From: Selaginella tamariscina
Taxonomy: Eukaryota > Streptophyta > Lycopodiopsida > Selaginellales > Selaginellaceae
Length of the DNA stretch: 64,000 nt
Direction: 5' to 3'
Assembly (NCBI GenBank): GCA_003024785.1
Contig: PUQB01000873.1
Coordinates: forward strand, 17,884-81,883
A model generated the notes under the pieces. The model worked only from the letters and a program-made list of their open reading frames with translations, had not been told where the DNA came from and made no database searches. A program made the position numbers and the translations under genes. This document shows, in pieces, positions 24,891 to 36,159 of this stretch. Each line of letters begins with the position of its first letter. The stretch's first letter is position 1.

Positions 24891-27476
24891 CTAAAGTTTC
24901 TTCTTTATCTTAAGTAAAGCTGCAGTTCTCGAACCACCAGCTAGGCTTGGACGTGGAGGTGTCTGAATAGGTATTTCCTCTGGTCTAATGTTCTCTGCGA
25001 GCTTGTTTGTTACTAACCTAGAGAGTTCGAAACTCTTCTCGGTTCCTATAATATTCCTTCCGAGCTTGACGGCAGCTAACAACGATGATCCGGTTCTGGA
25101 ACCAATATCCCAGACTAGGTCGCCATGTCTACTGAGACGCTCAATCAAAAGCTGTATGAGTCGAACACTCTTCGGTTGAATCATCATCCTGCACAAACTT
25201 CCATTAGGATAAACAAAGTAAAGTACTTCCTTACCAAGCCTCTTGAAAACGGTCGACGGTATCGACGAGGATCGTGTTCATCAACGCCAGAGGGTTTGGC
25301 CTCTTCGACTTCTTCTCAGAGCTTTGCAGCACCAAGAGAACCAACAAGTTATCTTGCCACATAGACCAAGTTAAACTTGAACTTGAATAGCTAGCTTGCT
25401 AGGTTACCTTAATTTTGTCACGTATCCCCAGCCTCATGCACGGTAGACGCTGTAAGTCCCTGCAACCTCCAAGTTGATTACCGCAGCCGCCTGAATCACC
25501 ACTGAAACAGAAGGAGAACTCGCGAAGACGACCATGAAACCACTCGCTGCCAAGTGCATTCCACTGAACTGCAAGGCCTCCTCAAACTTCACCGAATCTA
25601 GCTGCACAATGTCTTGTTGATGCTAGCACCTCCATATACAAGTTCATTGGGCAAGTCAAGGATGATGAGGTTGAAGCTGTATTCACCTACCACTTCCTGG
25701 AACACTGTTTGTGACTCAGCTGTCTATATTTTGTCAACTGTTGTCGGAGCTTGGTGTACACCTCTATCTGGGAAGCACCCGGCTCGAAAAGGACATGCTC
25801 ATCTCCTCCATATCGCACACAGCCAGGTCGTAGGATCCACGGGATGCAGCCAGTGTCGGGATGAAGGTGATTAGGTCGTCCTTGATGTCCAAACCAGCTA
25901 CAAGTGGCTGCACCTCATTAATTGTAAAGTCGATTGCTGGCGGAGGTGCTGTAGAAGAGCTTGGTCCCGCTCCCACTCCCTTTGCAGGTGTAGTTGTCTT
26001 CTGCACCATCTTCTTCATCTTGCTCTTCTTGATAGCCTCTACTTCGTCTGGCTCCGCTAGAAGATCATTGCCATGCATGTCGAACAGTGAGCTCTCCCAA
26101 GCTGGTGGCTGTTGCAATGGACAGTCGAGCCAGAATGGAACATGCTCTTGTTCGAACGGTGTTAGAGCTCCTCTGCTCTTCGACCACATGTGAGGCTCGC
26201 TTGTATGATCTGTCCACAGCTTCATCATTTGAGACGGTGCCATTTTCTTTGCCAGTATGAACTTGTAACACAAAGTTAGTCAATAGCAATGTTGGAATGA
26301 AAGCTTACCTCCATATCATCCGACGCGCAGACTCCTCACGCTCCAGAAACTCATTCGGCTCCATCAAATAAATGAACCGTATGCAGTCATGGAAGGGCTG
26401 AAAGACCAGGCACTTGCTCCGAGTTTGCATCTTGTCAAACCAGCTCATGAAGTCAACATTCGTTCCACTTCTTCACCATCCTCTCGCAACCCCTTAAGGA
26501 TCTGAATGGCTTCCTCGTGCACAACCTTCCAATATAAGTCCAAGGTGAACCACTTGATCCACTCTTTGTCCTGCATGCTTGGTAGCCCAAGTGTCTGTTG
26601 TTCTGCCTTGGATTCGAGACGAGTGAGCTTGTTCAAGTATCGGAGTCGCAACATGTTTGAAATCTTTGTCTTTGACATCGCGTACAGCTTCTCAATGCCC
26701 ATCCAGCAACATTGCTTATGAGAGATGTTCGTCACCTTCTGGAACCACTCCTCCCCAACTCTGGGTCTATGATAGAGAGGAACTTGTGCATACGCTTGTC
26801 ATGCTTCTTGTACACTAGCTGCTTCAGGTTCAGTTCAAGCTGTGGATTGCCTTTAGCACTGGTGACTGCTCTGTCGAGATCATCGTCGATCTCGTTCTAC
26901 ACATAGAATAAGTTAAAAACTTCTTTCCTATAAATCAAATCAGGTTACCTTGAAAAGGATCTTTGCACAGATCAGGTTTGGAAGAGGATGCCAAGACGTC
27001 TTTCATGTTGCACTCTCCTTCCACTTCTGCACCTCAAGACGATCAACCTCCGTGAATGACTCAAGGATTTTCTGAGTTCCTTCAGTACTAGTGCAGACCG
27101 CCTTTACAGCGAGGAGAATATGTGGTAGTGTTGTTTCCACAGATGTTTCTGAAGATCTATTCAATGAAACTGTAAGTCTTTAACGAAAAGAAAAGAAAAT
27201 ACTCACATGTTTATTGATTGGAACATCGAAACTAGTTGAAGATTGTCGAGGTTCTTCATGGAGATGAAACTCGATCGAACGCAAATAGCCCATCGCTGGT
27301 TGTCCTCTGCATCCTCTCGGTAGAGCTTCTGCAAAGCCTGTAGCCTATGGTTCCCGTCCCAGCAGCTGAACTTTCGGTTTGAGAGCCTCAAAGCCCACTG
27401 TCTGTACTCCGGCTGAGTAAGAGCTTGCTCAAAAGACCGGTGCTGCTCGTACTAAACCGTGTCCTTCAACAGCTCT
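24891..27476 (-). pseudogene. B2 ParB / amino-methyltransferase gene, C-terminal three quarters
   Basis: Reads leftwards. In order: a ParB-like box CWDGNHRLQAL (about 27,325-27,360); a helical region with KAKISNMLRLRYLNKL-type sequence (about 26,640); a proline/serine-rich linker (about 25,980-25,930); then a beta-class amino-methyltransferase. In the methyltransferase NLIILDLPNE (about 25,655-25,690) stands at the DPPY position, FMVVFASS (about 25,525) at the following strand, and QPKSVRLIQLLIERLS, DLVWDIGSRTGS and GRNIIGTEKS (25,190-25,020) match the ligand-binding half. It ends at TAG 24,891. DPPY reads DLPN and the FxGSGT loop reads DIGSRTGS, so catalysis is doubtful. Several frame breaks are present. 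The N-terminal part lies inverted at 27,582-28,214. Confidence 0.75.
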
Positions 27477-27477
27477 G

Positions 27478-28214
27478 TCTAGCTTGAGTTGGTAGCCACA
27501 AGGTTAGTCATCTTTGATTTTTATTTTTTATTTTGTCTCCTAATCAATTGACTTGTGTGTTTGCTTTCCAGAGTTTAAAAAATGGTGAGAGCTTCAAAAC
27601 GTCTACTAGAGACTGCGCCTGATGAAGAGCCACGGGAAGAGAAGAGGATATCGAAGCACAAGCGAGGCAAGAGAGGAGAACCATCTAATGTAGCAAAGGA
27701 GGATCCTCCAGTGACTCAGTCTGAAGTAGTACCAGTTGAGCAGGAGCAACCTCCATCAACCATCACAGATTTCCCGGAGAGCTCGTCGTAGTTGCCTCCT
27801 TCATCCGCTGAGGTTACAGTCCTGAACGAGCAAGTGCAGATGACAGAGGTAGTTGAAGCTCTTTCTTCTTTTAGTGAGGACGACTTGGAGGAGGCAGTCA
27901 GCAAAAAGAGAGGCCGCAGGAAAGTTGATCCAAAAGGCAAGAAGGCGAAGAGCGATAAGAGCTAAAGGAGTTATACAGCATACCGGCTAGCCTGCATTTG
28001 GAGAGCTCAGCGAACCTGCTCGACAAAATTACTATCAAGGGACTTGGTGATCCTCCTGATGTGCCCATCTGTAAAATGCATTCGAACGAGGTGGTTCGAT
28101 GAGTGAACCTAGGGGACTTGGACAGGCTGGTGTCATCGTTGAAGAAGGTTGGTTATCTACACAACACGGCCTTATTCATTCTGTCCATCGGAGATCCACT
28201 CACTGCTGAGGAGC
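27478..28214 (+). pseudogene. Inverted N-terminal segment of the B2 ParB-methyltransferase gene
   Basis: ATG at 27,582 opens MVRASKRLLETAPDEEPREE on the plus strand, opposite to the rest of the gene and to copies B1 and B3, where the same sequence is on the minus strand. The segment includes the basic N-terminus, the linker and the start of the ParB-like domain (DKITIKGLGDPPDVPICKM, then LFILSIGDPLTA). The inverted block starts at 27,478 within CTCTGTCTAGC and ends at about 28,214 within GAGGAGCTATTGG. It separates the gene into two opposed halves and removes any chance of a normal product. Confidence 0.75.
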
Positions 28215-28930
28215 TATTGGTGCCGACCCTCTCAGTCGGCACAGAAAAGTAGAAGAGCATATCATGCCGACTGAGATAGGTTGGTGCTGACCCTCTCAGA
28301 CGGCACTGAAGAGATAATGGTGCCGACTGAGCTAGGATGGTGCCGTCCCTCTCAGACGGCACAAATGGGAAGACCCATTAACTCTGAAAAAAAAAAAATA
28401 CTTGAGCCGCAAAGCAAAAAATAAACAAATTGAAAATACCTTGTGGCTGCTGACTGAACCAGGATGGTGCCGTCACTCTCAGTCAGCACAAATGGGAAGA
28501 CCCTTTATCTTTGGGATTCTGACACAAATGGGAAGACCCATTAACTCTGAAAAAAAAAACATTGTGATATGTATACTTGAGCCGCAAAGCAAAAAATAAA
28601 CAAATTGAAAATACCTTGTGGTTGCCGACTGAGCAGGAAGGTGCCGTCACTCTCAGTCGGCACAAATGGGAAGACCCTTTATCTCTGGGATTCCGACACA
28701 AATGGGAAGACCCATTAACTCTGGAAAAATGGATAGACCCAAAGCAAAAAAAAACAAATTGAAAATACCTTGTGTGTCGACTAAACCAGGATGGTGCCGT
28801 CTCTCTCACACGGCACAAATGGGAAGACCCTTTAACTCTGAAAAATAAATTATTTGAGCCGCAAATCATAAAATAAAAAAATTGCACATACCTTGTGGCC
28901 GCCGACTGAGCAGGATGGTGCCACAATCTA
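28215..28930. repeat. Hairpin tandem array 2 (B2)
   Basis: Five or six units with GGTGCCG(T/A)C...GACGGCAC or AGTCGGCAC hairpins followed by AATGGGAAGACCC. Some units have an extra AATGGGAAGACCC line (for example around 28,510-28,550 and 28,690-28,740). TGCCGAC/GTCGGCA heptamers within it match those just inside the B2 termini. Confidence 0.82.
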
Positions 28931-29407
28931 AATCGGCATAGAAATCTCAATTGATTTACTTGGGCGTGCACAAATTGACTCGAAATGGATGGCGTCGCTC
29001 CTCTCAAGCCCCTTGGAGGAGATTTCAGATATCAGATCTGAGATAGAAAAAACCCTAGCCGCAATGGAAACAGTAAATCCTATTTACCAAAAACCCTAGC
29101 CGCAATGAAAACAGTGAACCCTATGGAATAAATGTGACATTAATATTTAGGGTTAATATTAAAATATGTGAATAATTAGTAAAGGTGAAGATATTTCAAA
29201 TCATAAAAGGTAATAATTAAATTAAATCGGTGATACTAGAGAGGACAACATTTTAAGAACACTGTGAGCTGGGCAGCGTAGAATTAATTATATACAAAAG
29301 TGTATTCACGTTTATTATCAATGATTATAATTTTTTTTGGCGAACAAGAGTGTGTTTAATCTTTTGCTTTGCTTTCCTAAACCACCGAGCTTTCTCCTTG
29401 CGTTGTC
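28931..29407. other. Spacer upstream of the B2 transposase
   Basis: Same layout as 11,291-11,766, with CCCTAGCCGCAATG repeats at about 29,050-29,105 and an AT-rich stretch up to the ATG. No gene; the probable transposase promoter region. Confidence 0.4.
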
Positions 29408-32400
29408 ATGGCCAGAGTTACCTATGAAGGCATTGACAAAGATTTCCCAGTCGATGAAGATGAAAATGCTTTTGTGTTTGAACATGATCTTCACTTTGCT
29501 TTCAACATTCCTTGTTGGTTCAGTATACATGTTGGTTCAATTGATGTATTTCTGCGAGTTCTGGAGAAGATGTGGAGTTGTTACCAGAAGGCAATGCATC
29601 AAACCAGTTTGTCTTTTACACATTGTGCCCGGCAAAGGGCCCGTTGTTCAGGTTGTGGACAAAGGAGCGTGAGGAATCCATGCTGGTGTGTCTTCTAAGA
29701 GCAGACAAATGTAGGATAGGGAAGGATCTCATTGGTTCGTCTGAAGTTAAACGAGTCTCTGAACTACCGCAGATATACAATGGAAATGTCATTTATGAAC
29801 TTCCTCCAAAGAAAGAAAGCACAGAGAAGTACTTGGGGATGAATCGCAAGGACGGATGCTACCATTGGACACACCGAGCACAACACACTGGCATGTTCCA
29901 GCACGAGTCAGTCGAAGTTCATGTGTCGGACATCTCAAATGCATCAATCCTACTTGCCCCTACTTGGCTTTTGAGAAGAAAGCAAATGAATGTCACTTCA
30001 AGGGTGCTGTGAGAAGGCAAAGACAACTGGACAGGCAAAGACAACTGAGACAGGCAAAGTAATAGGCATGAAATGTAAGCATTGTGGAGAGGAGCCATTG
30101 CTAGTGCACACTTGTCCGGCTTATGTGTACTACATTTGCCAGACGACATTTCTTTTACAAGGTTGTTCATTCACAGAGGTGTTCATCAGCATCCAGTCAG
30201 CCCCTCAGTGTCAGCTTCAAACGTTCACGTGCCAGATCTAGTGTCAGCAACGTGGTAAAGAGCAGTCGCGAACCAATCAATGAGTGATTGAGTTTCAAGC
30301 TGCGCGTGAGCTCATCTTTGAAGAACTTTTCAAGGAAGAAGGAGAAGTCTCGTACACTGGTTTACTCTCAAAACTTGAACCTCTAACAAACCATCGAAGG
30401 TATTTTTCTTTAGATCTCTACACACTGACGTGACCTTTCCTTTAGGACTCGGGACTGGATTACACAATCAAGACAGAAGGAGACACACTTTAGAGAGGGT
30501 TACGAGGGTCTTCTGGAGCTGAAGACAAAGTTGCCAATACCTTTCATTCACGTCATACATGTTCCAGGGATGGAACTGCATGGTGCTGAGGAGCAGCCTC
30601 TGATCTTCAAAATGACAGTTGAGGGACCGGGTTCAGGAGTTGATTACATCAGAAGGTGTCAAAGTGGAGGAGACCTTCATGATCAATGGGTTGTTCTGGA
30701 CCACACGCACCGTATACCAGACTGGGCGACAATTGGAATACACCTTTATGACCCATTGTAAGTTGTAGAACTCTTCATAACACTTTCTAATCTTTGTTAT
30801 CTAATGCTTCTTACAGTGTCAGATCCATGGTCACTATAGCTTACGCAGATATGTGCCGCGAAGATAATGTTGCAGTGCTGAAGTTCTTGAACACAATGCT
30901 AGAGGTTTGTAAGAAACAGGGTTTGGAGAATGTCAACTTTGCTGGTTTCATGTCGGATGAGGCTGGAGCGATATGGATAGCCTTGCGCCAAGTATTCAAC
31001 AACGGAGAAAAGATGAAAGGGAGGGAAAGAAGCTGTCTGTTTCACTTTATGCAATCCGTGCGTCAGGTGACAAAGAAATGGATCGCAGAAGAACACCGCG
31101 AAGAACACATGAAGCTTGCTCGTGCCTGGTGCAGCACTGAATGAACAATCTAAGAAAGAACAACTAGCAATTCTCGAGTTTTTTGGGAAGGACGAGCGTC
31201 AAATATTCGTGCTTTGAAGACATGGCTGTCTTGGTGGATAGGCATGAGGACCACATCTCCATGGAACTGGGAGACATGACAGAAGAAGGACTCGCGAGTA
31301 TTCCAACTACAAACAATGCTGAAGTGATTCACACAAGAGCAAGAAGAGCAAGATTGGCCAAAAGAGTACCACTGCTGGAGGCAACAATGTTAGACCTCAC
31401 CGATGCAGTTAAGGTGAAAGCGGCAATAGAAGGGAGGTATACAGGGTCAGGTCCTTCGAAGAAACTCTGTTGAAACGAGTGCAACGAAACTCTCTGAGGG
31501 GAAAAGTGTATCTCCATCAACAATTATCAATCTGGTGGAAGACGAGGAACACTTGACCAGCCCGGAGTTCACAAGTACCACTAACGTTCAAGTGCAAACT
31601 ATTAGGAGAACAGTCACAGGAACAGAACAGTCTGATGCTCGACGTTCACACAGACATGATGTAGAGTATACAGAGCGGGTGGTCCAAAACAACAGGAGAA
31701 AGAGGTTAAGGTTCGAAGAGGTTTTGGAGAGAGAGATTGCACAAACAGAGTGGGCCATCAGACGAATCGGAGCATCCAGTAAGGTTAAGTGTTTGGGGAT
31801 GAATCAGGAAGGAACTGCTCTGTGTGGAAAACCAATCGGTTATCCAAGCAGAGTGCCAGCACCAGGATTCTACGGAAAACGAATGTACAGTGATGCCTTG
31901 GGGAATGAGGAGTATGTACAACAGATGATGTGGTTCTGCCCAAAAGATTCAGGGTGTTTCACGTGGCCAAACGGCAAAATTCTTCAGTCACGAATTCCAA
32001 CACCACCAATGGTTTGGCCTGTGCTCAAGGAAACAAAGCTGACAAGTGAGAGGTCAGAGAACTACAGGATGCAAGCTTTGTTCTCGAAGGTTTACAGGGG
32101 ACAGCAGGAATAGTAGATGAGGGTCAGAAGGACAAAACACCATTGCCACCACGTGGAGCTGGATCTACAACAATTCCACCTTTCGAAGGACGTATGGTCC
32201 GGACTCCAACAAAAATGTCTAAGGAACAAAGAAGCATTTCCACAAGGCCAAGACGTTTTTAGGTCGTGTGAGAAATGTTGAAGTGATAGTTAGAGGACGG
32301 AAGGAGGCTTTCATTGTGTCGGCAGGAAATGACTCTGCAAAGGTGACTATTAGTACTTATCCTACATGCAGTTGTTTTACCTTTCAGAAGAGCAAAAGTT

Positions 32401-32483
32401 GGAGCCCATGTGTACACATGTACTTTGTCTACAGCCGTGTGCTTGGCTTGAACCCGGACGTCACATATTTTCTACAAAGGTGA
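29408..32483 (+). pseudogene. Mutator-like transposase with WRKY-GCM1 and SWIM fingers (B2)
   Basis: Mutator-like transposases cut DNA at terminal repeats with an RNase H-fold DDE core. From ATG 29,408: an N-terminal region; a WRKY-GCM1-type zinc segment (CINPTCPYLAF about 29,945; CKHCGEE about 30,073; FIHRGVHQHP about 30,165); first catalytic Asp in WVVLDHTH (30,699); second in FMSDEAG (30,956); C-x2-H in CLFHF (31,034); TTNNAE (about 31,310), possibly the catalytic Glu; a zinc-ribbon-like part (CLGMNQEG ... WFCPKD); and a SWIM finger with CSCF ... CVH (32,367-32,417). It ends at TGA 32,483. A 59-nt intron is intact. Frame shifts near 29,600, 30,005, 30,460, 31,140, 31,470 and 32,100-32,260 break it, yet it is the best preserved of the three copies. 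Confidence 0.83.
30758..30816 (+). other. 59-nt intron in the B2 transposase
   Basis: GTAAGT donor at 30,758 and TTACAG acceptor ending at 30,816. Removal joins TATGACCCATT to TGTCAGATCCATGG in frame, between the first and second catalytic Asp. The copies at 13,078 and 61,301 begin with AT instead of GT. Confidence 0.75.
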
Positions 32484-32689
32484 TTGCTCAGTGAGATGGA
32501 GGTCCACCGTTTACTGGTGAATTGCAGCAGAGTTCATGACCCACCGTTGCTACAAGGATAAATGGTTTACATAAAAATGCTTTGTTTGAATAGTAACTTA
32601 TTGAACTTTTTTATAAAGTATTCAAAAAATTTCTAAAAATTTATTGGTCGGCAAATATTAAGCCAGTCGGCATATTAAAAAAGCTTATA

Positions 32690-32778
32690 TATTCTAGAAT
32701 ATTCTAAAATATGCTAGAATACCTGGAATATTTGCGAATATACTAGAATAATACGAAGCCTCCTGAGCTGGAGCCTCC
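32690..32778 (-). repeat. B2 right terminal inverted repeat
   Basis: Reverse complement of the left end in layout: ATATTCTAGAATATT palindromes, then two GCCTCC motifs, ending at 32,778. Two GTCGGCA heptamers lie just inside, at 32,647-32,653 and 32,666-32,672. Confidence 0.65.
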
Positions 32779-33305
32779 TTTTCGCTGAGACCCATAAATT
32801 GTTATGCACTTCCCTATACGTTTCGTGCACAAAGGTAACGAGACCGTTACATAAACAAGGCATAAAATTCCATGGATGGGTAAAATTCAATCGTAAATAG
32901 AATATATAAGTATATGTTAATTTATTGTAATATAGTCTAAGATAATTTTAAAATATATATTATTTTTAAATAGGCATTTTAAAAAGTTATCAATTTTAAT
33001 TTAAAGGATCATTCATATTGATCAATTTCACCTTAACGAATATTGTTAATTCTTATGTTGGGCATATTCATATGTTTATAAATCATATTTCAAAACCTTT
33101 AACTTTATTAGTTAAGAAATTATCAAAACTCAAAACATATAATTGAAGAAATTGAAAAAACCAAAAAGGTGAATGTAATATTTTTCTTTTTGGTTTTTTA
33201 GGCTCAATTTAATGAATTGTTGTTAAAAAGGGTCAACAAGGAAACAAAATAAAAGGATTAATGAACAAGCTTCAAATATTGTACAGTTAAAAGATTAAGA
33301 ATGAT
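32779..33305. other. AT-rich DNA between B2 and copy 2, no gene seen
   Basis: No supported reading frame. It ends where direct homology to position 1 of the window starts. Confidence 0.5.
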
Positions 33306-34435
33306 TTTATTATAGTAAAAAATCAAGTTACAGTTTGTAAAGATGAAGTGTAAAAAAAAATTTGAAATATTTAAGAACCATTGTGAAGATGTAATTATAT
33401 ATGCAAACATCTTAACACTTAACAATATAAATAAGAATTAGATTTTAACAAAATAATATTAATTTTTTTTAGGATGTATTAATATGTGGCTACTTTAAAA
33501 GGTATCAACAAAGCTTATTATTAAAATGGTGGTCAATAAGGTATATGAAAGTAAGTACATGATGTTAAAACAGTTAATTATGCATCGTAAGGTAAGTCAT
33601 TTATTTATTTTCGGGTGATTGAAAAGACTATTGAAGGAATTCAATGGTTATTAATGATTTGTTTTAATTAGAAAAAGTTGCATTTTGAATATTGTTTTTG
33701 CTTGGTTAGTATTATAAAGTTTAAATGGCATAAAAAAATTTTACATGAAAATGCAATATATATAAAGAAAGATTTAATTTCACACTAAAATTGTGAATGT
33801 AAAGAGCTTTGGAATTAAGAACAACAAGTATAGAGCCTTTAACTAATAGGTAGTATTAAATATATTTGTTATGTGATGAATAAAAGTATAAATGTAGATA
33901 CAAAGCCTTTAACTTCTTACAATGTTATTGAAATGGAGTAGAACAAATAGGGAAAGACACTCCTTCTGTTTACATGGAATTATAGTTCATATTCTTAGTT
34001 TAAAAGGCCGAAAATAAATGTTTTATGTTTTATTAAAACATATAAACGTTTCAAACAACAAATTCTAATAACATTTAGTTGGAGTCATTTCAATGTATGC
34101 ATAAGGAGTCACCAAGAGTGGGTGTTAGTAAAAGTTTAGGTTGAGTGAGTATGTAAAATTATAAAATAAGGATCCTCAAAAAGATTTATTTGAATATAAT
34201 TTAATTTTTTTCCATATAAGTTAATGTTTATGGCAATGTGTTTTATATTGCATAAGTTGTATGACTCTCCTTAATATGAAGTAACATCCATGTGTTTGTT
34301 TGGAAGATGATGTGAAATTATATATTTAATAAGGTGATGTTATGCTTATAAGAAATTTAATGGACATTGTAATAATATAGAAGGCACTTATAATAAATGC
34401 AAGTGTTATGGTGGGTTAAGGAAGTTTGAGGATAT

Positions 34436-34461
34436 ATGCATGTTGTAACTAAAATGGGCAT
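34436..34461 (+). repeat. Terminal inverted repeat end of A2
   Basis: Identical to the A1 terminus at 1,133-1,158 and near-identical to the ends of the 14.9 kb insertion. Confidence 0.72.
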
Positions 34462-34899
34462 AATACATGAAAATGGAAATATAAAATAAATTGCTAATTA
34501 ATACTTAAGTTTTAATTATTAATTAATTATTTAATTAATATATAATTAAGCCTTATATATTAATTAATTAATAAATTAATCCTTACTTAGTAAGGAATAT
34601 TCCTAAAATATCTTAGAATATTCATATTATTCTTCGTTGTAAAAATAGTTTACAATAATTAAAAAATATTATCAAACATAATTACAAATGAAATCATTGT
34701 ATGTTAATTTATTTATAAATACTTTCTCCTTAACCATACAAAGATATCTCCTCAATTTGTCTAAGTCATCACTCTTCATATTAATAGAATCATTTTTATC
34801 AATATCTTTATGTTGTTGCCACCACCTAACACTCTCACGAATCTAGTTAGGAGTTGCCATCCTTGTTAATACATAAGCTGTGATAAGAACAGGATTGCA

Positions 34900-35888
34900 T
34901 AAAGGCTTATTTAAAACATGACGTTCCTTAAGAATAATATTGTAGAGCGCCCGTTTGCTCTCTTCATTTTATAAAATTCAAAATCACGAAAAAAAAAAGC
35001 GTCAGGAAATGTTTAATATTGTGGATATTACTCACAAAAGTTTTTGAGATTCTCCTTTCTAAGGCACGTATCCAAGTAGTTCACTAGCTCATCCATGGTA
35101 TTGATATCAGAATATGGGTCGAAAGTGATTGGATGGATAATAAGCAATGTTTTGGTTGAGCATAGCCTTTTGAGGAGAGTCGTCTACCACTAAGATATGT
35201 GCATTCTTCATTATCCTTAACTGATTGATCTCCCCATGAAGCCCAATAAATCTTTCATTCTTGAAGAAATATGGCTTGCTTTCCTTTTTTATATCGTAAA
35301 ATTCGAGAGGTTTATAACATATTCGCTGGTCAAAAATTCAATCTTTACGAATCACCTTTTCTACAACACTACAATGTTTCTTAAGCAAATTTAGCAGCGG
35401 TGTCAAGTTGTGAATATGCATGCATGACCAAATCCCCACAAGTGCACCCATCTTCTTAAGCTTTTGAAAGAGACGGTCCAACCTCGGGCAAAAAATGATA
35501 TCATATCGAAATTTACCATGACAAGGAATGAAATCTTCTTGTTTGATTTCTTTTTTTCTATCCTCGGGCCTTTGTCAATGAAGCAGAACACCATTGAATC
35601 CAACAACACAATATGATCATGGGTAACAAGGGGTAGCATTGCCTCTCAAATGCTTTACAACTCACTTGTTTGGTCCTTTTCACATTTATCTGTTGACATT
35701 ATATTGTTGCCTATCTCTTTGTCATTTACTTGTACATCATCTTTACAAGATTTAGATATTGTAGGTGCTGAAGAAAGTGATTTAGGAACTGAAGGCAATA
35801 AAAATGGTGATGAAAAAACTGAAGTGGTCCCCATGGTAAGGATGTTTTGAGCTGCATTATTATCCATTTCCTGCATGAACTCTGTCAT
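34900..35888 (-). pseudogene. FCP1/SCP-like HAD phosphatase, A2 copy
   Basis: Reads leftwards from ATG 35,888. HIVLLDSMVF near 35,600 corresponds to the first HAD signature, damaged here (LLDVNGVLL in A3). The region 35,230-35,310 keeps the frame through KPYFFKNER, where A1 and A3 are shifted. VVDDSPQKAMLNQN lies near 35,150-35,190. The usual TAG after the terminal RH(V/F) is lost here and the frame runs on. Otherwise as described for the A1 copy. Confidence 0.7.
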
Positions 35889-36159
35889 TCTGACATGTGG
35901 CACAAGAAGTTTTCGCCAAACCCCTCTCTTACCTAATGCCAATGCTAAAAATCCATATTCTCAATTGTTTCATTACATTTGCAAAATGATAGTTAACTGG
36001 CCTTATAATTATCAAGGTATATTATTTACCTTGTTAATGTGTGACCCATGTTTGAACTAAAAACTTCTTTAATCCTTGAGAATTTATTTTCTGTACAAAT
36101 ATAAACAAAAATATACAAAAATGCCTTATGTTACATTCATTTACAAGTATTCGTCACTC

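Larger units (their letters stand above)
24721..32778. mobile_element. B2, the fullest Mutator-like element with ParB-methyltransferase gene
   Basis: Bounded by imperfect terminal inverted repeats: the left end begins GGAGGCTTGGGG, with a second GGAGGC and AATATTCTAGAATAT, and the right end, reversed, begins GGAGGCTCCAGC, with a second GGAGGC and AATATTCTAGAATAT. TTTT lies on both outer sides, but a 9-bp target duplication typical of Mutator elements was not seen. Contents: a leftward ParB-methyltransferase gene (partly inverted), a hairpin array, and a rightward transposase with SWIM finger. The element is about 8.06 kb. Confidence 0.75.

Noticed and set aside
24712-32790. A 9-bp target-site duplication around B2
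   Set aside because: Only TTTT is shared at the two sides; the adjoining bases (CGCCA against CGCTG) do not form a clear 9-bp duplication.
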